Part shown: positions 32,475-39,457 of the stretch, piece after piece
Layout: each line of letters begins with the position of its first letter
Position numbering within the stretch: the stretch's first letter is position 1
DNA from: an uncultured Lachnospiraceae bacterium
GTDB lineage: Bacteria; Bacillota; Clostridia; Lachnospirales; Lachnospiraceae
Direction: 5' to 3'
Assembly: GCA_947593735.1 (NCBI GenBank)
Contig: CANQDT010000008.1
Coordinates: 1 to 64,000, forward strand
DNA: 64,000 nucleotides
Translations under genes and position numbers: made by a program
The notes under the pieces: model-generated
Seen by the model: only the letters and a program-made list of their open reading frames with translations
Databases searched by the model: none
Told to the model about the DNA's origin: nothing

Positions 32475-32855
32475 GTGAGAGATATTATTTCGCGGAAAAA
32501 AGGAAATGATCCTATCGTTTGTCTGCATACTCTGTCTAAAGATATTGTCCTGGAGAGGGAGCATTGGATGTATATGCAGAAGAACGGCTGCAATGACCCG
32601 TCTTGGAGCGACGGCGTAAATCTGAATCTTACCCGCAATCACATCATATATGACAAGACAGTCATAGCGGAGATATGCTCAGAAACCGGCTTGCCGTTCC
32701 CTGCGGAATATTATATCCCTACTCCACCGGAGGTTGACAATGACTATATGGCGAATCTAAGGCAGAAGGAACGTGTGAAAAGGCTCAAGCAGTTTGGCAG
32801 AGAACTCACAAGGAAATGCCCCTCTTATGACCCGGAGCAAATGAGTTTATTTTAG
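32475..32855 (+). CDS. conserved phage accessory protein
   Basis: A 126-residue protein with the pattern LEREHWMYMQKNGCNDPSWS and NLTRNHIIYDKTVI, which recurs in Clostridia phages. The GTG at 32475 is preferred because AAGGAGGT lies seven bases upstream; an upstream in-frame TTG at 32454 is less likely. The end (YDPEQMSLF) resembles a sliding-clamp-binding tail (Q-x2-L-F), which is speculative. Confidence 0.55.
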   Translation: MRDIISRKKGNDPIVCLHTLSKDIVLEREHWMYMQKNGCNDPSWSDGVNLNLTRNHIIYDKTVIAEICSETGLPFPAEYYIPTPPEVDNDYMANLRQKERVKRLKQFGRELTRKCPSYDPEQMSLF

Positions 32856-32867
32856 TGGGAGGTACTT

Positions 32868-33146
32868 ATGGCAAAGAAGAACAAAGTATTCATTTTGAAC
32901 AGGAAGGATTACAACTGCATCCGGAAGATGGATCATTACCAGATGACTTTATGGGCAGAATCCGTCTACAAATCCGGTTTCAAGGATGGAGCGGATGCAG
33001 TAAATGAGAAGGCTCTGGACGTGGAACAGGTTCGCAGCATCCTCCTCGCAACGAGGGGATTCGGAGAAAAAAGAGTTGATGATGTCTGTAAGGCTTTGGA
33101 GGAAAGACTCGGAATCAATGGTGTAGACGGTTCAGAAGTTGAATGA
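32868..33146 (+). CDS. small phage accessory protein, last gene of the run
   Basis: A 92-residue mostly helical protein (MTLWAESVYKSGFKDGADAV, VRSILLATRGFGEKRVDDVC). Start ATG 32868 after GGGAGGTACTT. No family recognised. Confidence 0.5.
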   Translation: MAKKNKVFILNRKDYNCIRKMDHYQMTLWAESVYKSGFKDGADAVNEKALDVEQVRSILLATRGFGEKRVDDVCKALEERLGINGVDGSEVE

Positions 33147-33179
33147 TAATATTGATTTATCGGCTTGTACATTACAATT

Positions 33180-33245
33180 AGCGAAATTTGGGTCGATTCC
33201 GATACATACGGGATGCTATGTTTATTTTGTGACCCAAAATTCGCT
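33180..33245 (+). terminator. long inverted repeat, likely end of the phage accessory operon
   Basis: AGCGAAATTTGGGTC (33180-33194) pairs with GACCCAAAATTCGCT (33231-33245) with one mismatch, and is followed by TTTTTG. The 36-base loop is large. The most likely role is transcription termination for the operon started at 29483. Confidence 0.55.
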
Positions 33246-33301
33246 TTTTGTAAAGTAACCGATCTTTCTCCAAAAGAGAAAGAAAAAGCGAAAATAAAAA
33301 T

Positions 33302-33350
33302 GCCTATCCTGTCGGCTATACAGGATAGGCGGTTGCCCTCTGCGGAGGGC
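33302..33350 (-). terminator. two hairpins, possible terminator of a minus-strand antitoxin RNA
   Basis: GCCTATCCTGT (33302-33312) and ACAGGATAGGC (33320-33330) form an 11-base stem, and a second stem GCCCTC/GAGGGC lies at 33335-33350. Read on the minus strand the first stem runs into ATTTTTATTTT, a good terminator tract. A minus-strand RNA ending here would overlap the 5' part of the toxin locus at 33405. That transcript is inference. Confidence 0.4.
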
Positions 33351-33404
33351 TGTGACCCTCCGACTACATAGAAACCGGAAACGGAATCAAAGGAAAGGAG
33401 GGCG

Positions 33405-33512
33405 ATGCTGATGTTGACGATTGAAGGACTCATTGCTGTAATCAGCCTTGTGCTGACAGCGTTCGGTCTCGGATATGCCATCGGACGCAACGATAATAAT
33501 ACACAGAAATAG
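33405..33512 (+). CDS. putative type I toxin (holin-like small membrane peptide)
   Basis: A 35-residue peptide with one membrane helix and a charged tail (LIAVISLVLTAFGLGYAIGR, then NDNNTQK), the layout of TxpA/holin-like type I toxins. ATG 33405 follows GAAAGGAGGGCG. The stop codon is the first base of a stem TAGCCG (33510-33515)/CGGCTA (33533-33538), and a rho-independent terminator follows at 33583-33618. Such 3' structures are where antisense RNA antitoxins pair in known type I loci. It lies at the junction between phage and host genes. The rest of the gap to 33844 has no gene I can support. Confidence 0.55.
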   Translation: MLMLTIEGLIAVISLVLTAFGLGYAIGRNDNNTQK

Positions 33513-33582
33513 CCGCCCTCGAGCAAAGGATACGGCTATGTCTGTAACCATATAATCGGGCAAACCGTCTATCGGTCCATCC

Positions 33583-33618
33583 GGGAGGCATCTGTTACCA
33601 GCAGATGTCTCTCTTTTC
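33583..33618 (+). terminator. terminator of the toxin transcript
   Basis: A stem with core GCATCTG (33588-33594) and CAGATGT (33602-33608), extended by G-U pairs, is followed by CTCTCTTTT. It ends the short toxin mRNA. Bases 33619-33844 hold only AT-rich sequence and a short palindrome, with no gene. Confidence 0.7.
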
Positions 33619-33844
33619 TATAATATAGCATATGCGAATCTGAAATGCAATCCTTTTCCCGGATTTTTTGCCCGCAGGAAAGTCCAAAGACAGCATGAGA
33701 ACGTGTCCGTGGATGTAGAAAAAAACTCTGCGGATACCAAGGTTTGACTGATTTTTCGGAAAAATCCGCTTTTTTTCACATACATTCAACAAAATAGGAT
33801 TGCTGTGGCGAACAGGTTTCTGTTAAGTGCCCGTTGATTTGTTC

Positions 33845-34516
33845 CTATTCATGATTTTTTGTCTGGCAGAATATGGCGTCCGGCTCCCCTGGATCGTCAA
33901 TGCCATACCGGTTCAGATCGACTTTCCCGTCAACGACTTCAATTCCGTCCGCTTCCAGCAGCTTTGCCTGCGCGCCCGGTCCGCCAAAGGCAAATTCCCC
34001 GGATAATTCTCCCTTGGCATTGACGACCCGGTAACATGGGATCTCATCCGGATCCGGGTTGCGGTGCAGGGCGTTTCCGACTGCCCGCGCCATATTCCGG
34101 TCTCCAGCCAGTTTGGCGATCTGTCCGTATGTCGCGACTTTTCCTCTTGGGATTTTCTTTACCGCTTCATAGATGCGCTTTGACGGGCTGTCGGTCACCA
34201 GATCATAGCTTTCCGCGATCATGCGCCGGATATCGTCCTCCGGAACGGTTCCGTCCAGAATAATGGTATTCCAGTGTTCTTTATTCTGATGGTAGCCTGC
34301 CGTCACAGAACTGTATACCTTTCTCCAGAAATCTCTCCATTCCGGATCCACTTTTACATTCAGATTGATATAGCCGTTCCTTTCGTACGTCCAGAGGAAA
34401 GCTTTTTTGCTTCCCCTGACCCTGACAAGTTGCCAGTTTGGATCGTGGAACGGTGCTTCCTGATAGGTATCAGGAAACGACAACCCATATGCCAGCGCTT
34501 CCTCTCTTGTTTTCAA
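33845..34516 (-). CDS. MmcQ/YjbR-like domain fused to MGMT-like DNA methyltransferase domain
   Basis: The start is taken as TTG 34516, because GAAAGGAG lies upstream at normal distance; longer reading has no ribosome site. Residues 1-110 are an MmcQ/YjbR double-wing domain (GLSFPDTYQEAPFHDPNWQL, then KKAFLWTYERNGYINLNVKV). Residues 130-223 are the methylguanine-DNA methyltransferase domain (IPRGKVATYGQIAKLAG, ARAVGNALHRNP, PCYRVVNAKGEL). The reactive Cys is kept, with PCYR in place of the usual PCHR. Alkylated-DNA repair or recognition is the likely role, the first domain perhaps aiding DNA binding. It is the first host gene after the phage, on the opposite strand. Confidence 0.75.
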   Translation of the reverse strand: MKTREEALAYGLSFPDTYQEAPFHDPNWQLVRVRGSKKAFLWTYERNGYINLNVKVDPEWRDFWRKVYSSVTAGYHQNKEHWNTIILDGTVPEDDIRRMIAESYDLVTDSPSKRIYEAVKKIPRGKVATYGQIAKLAGDRNMARAVGNALHRNPDPDEIPCYRVVNAKGELSGEFAFGGPGAQAKLLEADGIEVVDGKVDLNRYGIDDPGEPDAIFCQTKNHE

Positions 34517-34590
34517 AACAGGCGCTCCTTTCTTTCGGATGCTTCCGGGTGTTTCCGGACATACGGCAGACAAAGAAAGCCGTTCCCCGG

Positions 34591-35469
34591 CTATTGCCCG
34601 AGAAGCTGCTTCCGGTACTCACGGGGTGATTTTCCGGTATATTGATGAAAAAGGCGGCTGAAATACAGCGAGTCCGTATATCCGACCATGGCGGCGATCT
34701 CCGTAAAATTCAGCGACGAATCCTGAATGAACTCCAGCGCTTTTTTCATGCGGATGTCCAGCAAAAATTTCTTCGGGGACAAGCCCGTATAGTCTTTGAA
34801 GCTCTTGCGGAAATGCTGTTCGTTCGTATGGTAATTCCTGCAAAAGTCAGAGATCGAAACCTGTTCGTTATACTTATGGTGAAAATACTGGATGGCATCT
34901 TCCATCAGGAGGTCATAATCCGTTTTGCCGTCATGCTTTGGCATGTCCTTTGCGCGGGCGATCAGCGCAAGCATGGAAAGAAGATAAGAATAGCATACGG
35001 ATTGATAATAGGAATTTTTAAATTGCAGTTCCTGGATGATGCGCTTCATCCAAAAGGCACAGTCATGTTTGGTTCCGATTTCAAACAGGTGCAGACCGTC
35101 GATCCCGAGCTCTTCCAGAGCCGGCTTCATTTCCTCATAATCGAAATGGATCCAGTAGACCTCCGGTTCAAAGCGGAGCCGGTAAATATAGTGCTGCGGT
35201 TCTTGCGGATAATAAACGACGACATTTCCTTCGCGGACGGTACATTCCTTTCCCTGAATGTAAAACGTCGCGGTTCCCTGAGCGAGATAGAGGAGCTGGC
35301 AGTCGTGCAGACCGTTTGGCCGATACGTCTCATGAGAACTCCGGTGCAGCAGGCGGTAATGGCCGCAGCTGTGGACGAAGCAGGGATTGTCCTCATGCCG
35401 GTATGAAATCGTATTGTTTAATTGAAATTCTTCATTGTCATAACTGCTGTAAGCGGATTCCGTAAACAT
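34591..35469 (-). CDS. AraC-family regulator with cupin sensor
   Basis: Residues 25-170 form a cupin/AraC ligand-binding domain (CQLLYLAQGTATFYIQGKEC). Residues 195-292 hold two helix-turn-helix units (YNEQVSISDFCRNYHTNEQH, then NFTEIAAMVGYTDSLYFSRL) ending in the usual GKSPREYRK motif. Sugar-responsive activators of this type commonly flank glycoside hydrolase genes in gut Clostridia. It is divergent from the secreted protein at 35739, with 269 bases between, the likely control region. Confidence 0.85.
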   Translation of the reverse strand: MFTESAYSSYDNEEFQLNNTISYRHEDNPCFVHSCGHYRLLHRSSHETYRPNGLHDCQLLYLAQGTATFYIQGKECTVREGNVVVYYPQEPQHYIYRLRFEPEVYWIHFDYEEMKPALEELGIDGLHLFEIGTKHDCAFWMKRIIQELQFKNSYYQSVCYSYLLSMLALIARAKDMPKHDGKTDYDLLMEDAIQYFHHKYNEQVSISDFCRNYHTNEQHFRKSFKDYTGLSPKKFLLDIRMKKALEFIQDSSLNFTEIAAMVGYTDSLYFSRLFHQYTGKSPREYRKQLLGQ

Positions 35470-35738
35470 GGCGTACCTCGTTCTTCTTTTAATATGGATA
35501 TTTTACTAGATAAAAATTGTTTTGTCTATAATTTCAGCAAAAAAAGATTGGCTGCCAAAGGCAAAATAAAATGTCTCGCAAAAGCTGCGGCGTTTCAAAT
35601 GAAATGAAAACGGAGTCGCGCGGGATTCCGGTAAAAAAAGAACGGGGTAAAAAAATATAAAATCGTAAAAAATTACAATAGACAGATGGGGGGTGGTGGT
35701 ACAATAGATAAAACTAATATAGGGAGGTTGCAATAGAC

Positions 35739-37256
35739 ATGAGGAAAATGATAAGAAAAGCAGCGGCGATCTGTCTGGCGGTAGCATTAAGTATACCGGC
35801 ATTCGGGCTGACCGCGGAGGCTGGAAGCGGGAAAACGCAGGTTGATTTAACCGGGAAGTATGTGACGAGCTATAAGGCAAAAACCGGCGGCGAGATTGCG
35901 GATATTGATAAGTTAATCGACGGGGACCTGGATGGGAATATTAGCATCAATCGGAATGACGGTCATCAGTTTATCGCTTATGCAGTTTATGATGCGGGGG
36001 AAGGAGAAACTTTTTCTTTTAATAATATTGAAGTAAGCGGCGAAAATAAAAACGACAAGAATAAACCGGAGATCATCGTTTTTGGTACAAATAATCCGCG
36101 GATCGCAAGCGAAACGCCGACTCAGGCAAGCGACTATACGACAAACGGTTATCAGTTGTTTCAATCAGAATTTGAGTTGAAAAAATTGTCGGATAATTTG
36201 CAGGCTGGAATGCATCCGGTATATTTCGGAGGATATCGGTATCTTGTCATTAGTTTCTCTAACTGGGAATATACGAATATCAGTGAATATCGTTTATATA
36301 ACGCGTATTATGGAGAAATCGGCGATGTGCTGGGAATTTCAGATGTTGCTTATAAGCAGGGAACGAGTGGGAAAATACAGACTTCCAGTTTTGGGCAGGT
36401 AGTAAATGGAAGAAAAAATACGACAGGCTTGTTCGGGCTGAAGAACGGGGATCCTTTGGAAAATCTGTCTTATGTTGACTGTATTGATAACGGAACAGAT
36501 GCAAAATATAAAGGTAATGTCACTGCGGATATCAAGGCAGAAACGGAAGGGGAGTACCGCGTTTCCATCCTGGGCTGTACCAATCAAAATAGAAAGTATT
36601 CTGTTACGGTAAATGACAGCCAGTCCTATACGACGAACGAGAATATAGCAGGAAAAGCCGGGGCGATCAGTACAAATCCTGCGGGAACGACAACCTCGTA
36701 TTTAAATTATTATTTTGTGGATGTTCATCTGAACAAAGGTGTGAATCGGTTCGTTATTACAGGGGCGGAGACTGCGCCGAACTTTGTAAAGATGATCGTA
36801 ACAGAGATTCCGGCTCCGACCTGGCTGGTTACCGTACAGGAAGAAGGCAAGGAAGGAGAAGGTACCGTTCTTGAGGTGGATCAGGGCAAGATGGTTGCCT
36901 GCCACAGCGATCATGAAGTCGCGTGGACGATTGACGGCGAGGTTCTCGCGATCGGGACGAAATTCACATACATCCCGACCGGCGATGTGACGATCGTTGC
37001 GAAGGAGGTTGCTCCGGAGATGACGGCGCAGGGGATCGTGACAGACGGAAAAGTCGCAGGACAGAAATTTACTGTGACATTCGGAGAAAGCGTTACCGGC
37101 AATGTGACCTATACGTTTGTTACAACCGACCGGCAGGCGGCGGAAGTAACAGTTCCGGTCAATGAGTTTGCAGGCAATACGGTGGAATATACGATCACAG
37201 GAGCGGGCAACAGGGATATCCAGTATGTGATCGCCAGAAAAGAAAAAGCAGAGTAA
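35739..37256 (+). CDS. secreted protein of unknown function (Ig-like/carbohydrate-binding-like)
   Basis: A 505-residue protein with a signal peptide (residues 1-28: basic start, hydrophobic core, AEAG cleavage region). The first half (residues 30-190, ending RYLVISFSNWEYTNISEYRL) looks like a galactose-binding/F5-8C-type beta-sandwich of the kind used to bind glycans. The rest is two or three Ig-like beta domains (VTFGESVTGNVTYTF at the end). No catalytic motif is seen. ATG 35739 after GGGAGGTTGCAATAGAC. Followed after 13 bases by the small peptide gene at 37270, so the two are probably one transcript ended at 37582. A glycan-binding or adhesin role is inference. Confidence 0.6.
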   Translation: MRKMIRKAAAICLAVALSIPAFGLTAEAGSGKTQVDLTGKYVTSYKAKTGGEIADIDKLIDGDLDGNISINRNDGHQFIAYAVYDAGEGETFSFNNIEVSGENKNDKNKPEIIVFGTNNPRIASETPTQASDYTTNGYQLFQSEFELKKLSDNLQAGMHPVYFGGYRYLVISFSNWEYTNISEYRLYNAYYGEIGDVLGISDVAYKQGTSGKIQTSSFGQVVNGRKNTTGLFGLKNGDPLENLSYVDCIDNGTDAKYKGNVTADIKAETEGEYRVSILGCTNQNRKYSVTVNDSQSYTTNENIAGKAGAISTNPAGTTTSYLNYYFVDVHLNKGVNRFVITGAETAPNFVKMIVTEIPAPTWLVTVQEEGKEGEGTVLEVDQGKMVACHSDHEVAWTIDGEVLAIGTKFTYIPTGDVTIVAKEVAPEMTAQGIVTDGKVAGQKFTVTFGESVTGNVTYTFVTTDRQAAEVTVPVNEFAGNTVEYTITGAGNRDIQYVIARKEKAE

Positions 37257-37269
37257 GGAGGAATGAGCC

Positions 37270-37440
37270 ATGAAGAAAGTATATATTCAGCCGGATATGG
37301 AGTCAGAAAAATTCGAGTTGGAAGACGTCATCACCGCGAGCGGGGCGACACCGCCGGAAACGAGAACGGCGGAAATCGACCTGACGGGTGCGAAATGGGA
37401 AAGCGATGTGACATTTGACGACAGCTTTTTCAACAACTGA
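37270..37440 (+). CDS. 56-residue peptide, possible precursor-like
   Basis: ATG 37270 after AAGGAGGAATGAGCC. The product opens MKKVYIQPDMESEKFELEDV, a leader-like pattern seen in many small Firmicutes and Bacteroides peptides, then ITASG and a Glu/Asp/Thr-rich core (TGAKWESDVTFDDSFFNN). It is not long enough for an enzyme. No modification enzyme is encoded nearby (a PqqD-like gene lies 25 kb away and belongs to another operon). Could also be a chaperone or regulator of the secreted protein before it. Confidence 0.5.
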   Translation: MKKVYIQPDMESEKFELEDVITASGATPPETRTAEIDLTGAKWESDVTFDDSFFNN

Positions 37441-37527
37441 TCCGGGATGGATCCGATTTTACTGGAAAAAGCAAGGTCGGGTGGATCGATATTTGATCTG
37501 CATACATAATAGACAGAAAAAGAAAAG

Positions 37528-37582
37528 GACGGGAAGCGTTCTGCCGATCAACGGTATGGGAAACGCCTCCCGTCTTTTTTTC
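37528..37582 (+). terminator. terminator of the secreted-protein operon
   Basis: A stem of GGACGGGA plus AGCGTT against AACGC and TCCCGTC, closed by a loop of about 25 bases, is followed by eight T residues (37575-37582). It sits between two convergent transcripts and may act in both directions. Confidence 0.65.
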
Positions 37583-37588
37583 ATGCGG

Positions 37589-38389
37589 TCAGATCACTTT
37601 CCAGAATAATCGCCTGTACTGGGCGGGAGTCATGCCGTAGTAATCGGTAAAGCAGTCGCGGAGCGTCTCGTCGTTGGAGGCGTCCAGACCGCATAATTCC
37701 GAGATGAAATGAAGGTCATACGACGGATACATGATCAGATAATTTTTGATCCGCTCCATCCGGATTTCCAGGATCAATTCCCGCAGATTTTTCTTTGTAT
37801 GGCGGAGCAGGATCTGATCCAGCTCCGAATCGTCAATGCCGAGGGAGCGGCAGAGCGGCTCAACCGGAAGTTCGGGTAAATGGATGTTCTGTTCGGCATA
37901 CTGCCGGACATGGGCGACGACCGCGCTGCCTGCGTCCGGGCGGGACGACGCGGTCCGGAAATCGCAGCCGAGGCGAACCAGAAGCCGGTACAGGTTCAGC
38001 GCGCCCTCGTCCGGATCCTGGCTGGACGGGAACTGTTCATAGATCTTGTGGAACAGGGCGATGGAATCTTCCGCGTTGTCCGGAAGAAACTGCGATCTGC
38101 CGAAGCCGAAGTAACTCAGCAGCCCGGGTATGGCGGAACCGTCAAAAGCGATTTTTTTCAGGCGGAGCGGCGCGTGCTCCACGCAAAACGCGCTGATCGT
38201 CCCTGTGTAGGTATACAGGATATCTCCGGCGCGTACATGCGTTTCCACGCCATATTCGCTCTGGCAGAGCCCGCTTCCGGAGACGCAGAGGATCAGCTGG
38301 TGGAATGGCAGGAAATTATAGATGATGGATTCGTCGACGTCGTCTGTGCCGACGTCAGTGGTATAAAATGGTAAGATCTGATTTTTCAT
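37589..38389 (-). CDS. AraC-family regulator, diverged HTH
   Basis: A 266-residue protein with a cupin-like N-terminus (FHQLILCVSGSGLCQSEYGV) and an AraC C-terminal pair of helix-turn-helix units, of which the last (CGLDASNDETLRDCFTDYYG, then MTPAQYRRLF) is clear and the first is unusual. It is the second gene of an operon with the regulator at 38392: its ATG is three bases after that gene's stop, with a GGAGGAA ribosome site in the upstream gene. Confidence 0.7.
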   Translation of the reverse strand: MKNQILPFYTTDVGTDDVDESIIYNFLPFHQLILCVSGSGLCQSEYGVETHVRAGDILYTYTGTISAFCVEHAPLRLKKIAFDGSAIPGLLSYFGFGRSQFLPDNAEDSIALFHKIYEQFPSSQDPDEGALNLYRLLVRLGCDFRTASSRPDAGSAVVAHVRQYAEQNIHLPELPVEPLCRSLGIDDSELDQILLRHTKKNLRELILEIRMERIKNYLIMYPSYDLHFISELCGLDASNDETLRDCFTDYYGMTPAQYRRLFWKVI

Positions 38390-38391
38390 TG

Positions 38392-39255
38392 TCAGTTAAA
38401 TTCCTCCCATGTTTTTCCCGCGCGGTACGTATTGGCGATCCGGAACTCGTTCGGCGTCATGCCCGTCGTCTTTTTGAATACGTTGCAGAAATAGGCGGCG
38501 TCGTTAAATCCGTTTTCGAGCGCGATGTCTTTGATCGTCATATGTTTATTCCGGCATAATTGCCGTTTCGCGTGTTCGATCCTCATATTGATGATATAGG
38601 TTTGCGGGGACACGTGATAGGTTTTCTTAAAAATATCGCACAGATAAGGCGCGCTTACGCCGATGACTTCGGCGAGTTCATTTAGCGAAATGGGAGTATG
38701 GTAGTGCTGGTCAATGTAATGGATGACCGGCGTCAGTTTATTTTGTTTCCGGATCTTTTCTTTCTCGTCAAAGTCTTTGCTGCTCTGAAAGGCGCGCAGG
38801 ATAAGCTCATACAGCACGACCGAGCTCTGCGCGAAACAGTTGCGGTCCTTGCTTCGGTTGATCCGGATCAGCCGGTCAAATAAGCCGTTTATTTCGTCAA
38901 AATCTTCTTTTTGCGTATGGAGGATGCCGCTCGGCAGGAAGCCCGCGCGGAAAAAGACGCCCTCCAGGTCGGTTCCGCCGAGGACGAGATATTTTACCGG
39001 CCATCGGTCTGTTTTCGGGAAATAGCTGTGGGACGCCCGCGGCATCATATACATAATATCGCCGCGCTTTACGTCGTGCGGCGTGCAGTTTGCGTCAATA
39101 AATACGCCTTCTCCCCCGGTGCACAGGCTCATCTGCCCCCGGATCACAAACCCGCTGTTCCGGTGTACGCTGTGCTGATGGTCCAGATCGTTGCAGCCCC
39201 AGAGAAAAACAGGGAGCAGGCTGTCCTCCAGCAAAGAGATTCTTGGATGTATCAT
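38392..39255 (-). CDS. AraC-family regulator
   Basis: A 287-residue protein. The N-terminus is a sensor domain (SGFVIRGQMSLCTGGEGVFI, cupin-like). The C-terminal 100 residues are a typical AraC DNA-binding domain (ISLNELAEVIGVSAPYLCDI, MTIKDIALENGFNDAAYFCN, GMTPNEFR). Divergent from the GH51 gene, with 202 bases between carrying a promoter at 39384. The natural inference is that it and its partner control the arabinogalactan genes. Confidence 0.85.
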   Translation of the reverse strand: MIHPRISLLEDSLLPVFLWGCNDLDHQHSVHRNSGFVIRGQMSLCTGGEGVFIDANCTPHDVKRGDIMYMMPRASHSYFPKTDRWPVKYLVLGGTDLEGVFFRAGFLPSGILHTQKEDFDEINGLFDRLIRINRSKDRNCFAQSSVVLYELILRAFQSSKDFDEKEKIRKQNKLTPVIHYIDQHYHTPISLNELAEVIGVSAPYLCDIFKKTYHVSPQTYIINMRIEHAKRQLCRNKHMTIKDIALENGFNDAAYFCNVFKKTTGMTPNEFRIANTYRAGKTWEEFN

Positions 39256-39383
39256 CGGTTCCGCCTCCGTCCGTTCGTTTTTTCGCCGTTTGTTTATAAA
39301 AATACAAGTCCAGTATACAACGGAAGCGGGAAGTTGTCGACCCCATATCTTAAAATATTACAATGATTTGGAAGAAGTTATAA

Positions 39384-39412
39384 TTTAAAGAAAATATGCG
39401 CTGTGCTATACT
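39384..39412 (+). promoter_or_regulatory. probable sigma-A promoter of the GH51 gene
   Basis: TTTAAA (39384-39389), 17 bases, TATACT (39407-39412) with TGC before it (extended -10). It lies 46 bases before the GH51 start. The -35 is imperfect, as expected for an activator-dependent promoter beside an AraC gene. Confidence 0.4.
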
Positions 39413-39457
39413 GAACTTATCAAGAAGCGAAAAACCAGATGCGAAAAGGAGGACGAA

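Noticed and set aside
1-33600. CRISPR arrays, tRNA genes and an integrase
   Set aside because: No regularly spaced repeats, no cloverleaf-like sequence and no integrase or recombinase motif were seen in the phage part; attachment sites could not be identified without the left end.
33619-33844. Minus-strand open frame and short palindrome in the gap after the toxin locus
   Set aside because: The 65-codon frame at 33595-33792 overlaps the toxin terminator and has no ribosome site or family. The short GATTTTTC/GAAAAATC palindrome is too short to interpret.
34642-35406. 254-codon plus-strand open frame
   Set aside because: Exactly antisense to the AraC regulator at 34591-35469, which has clear family motifs on the minus strand.
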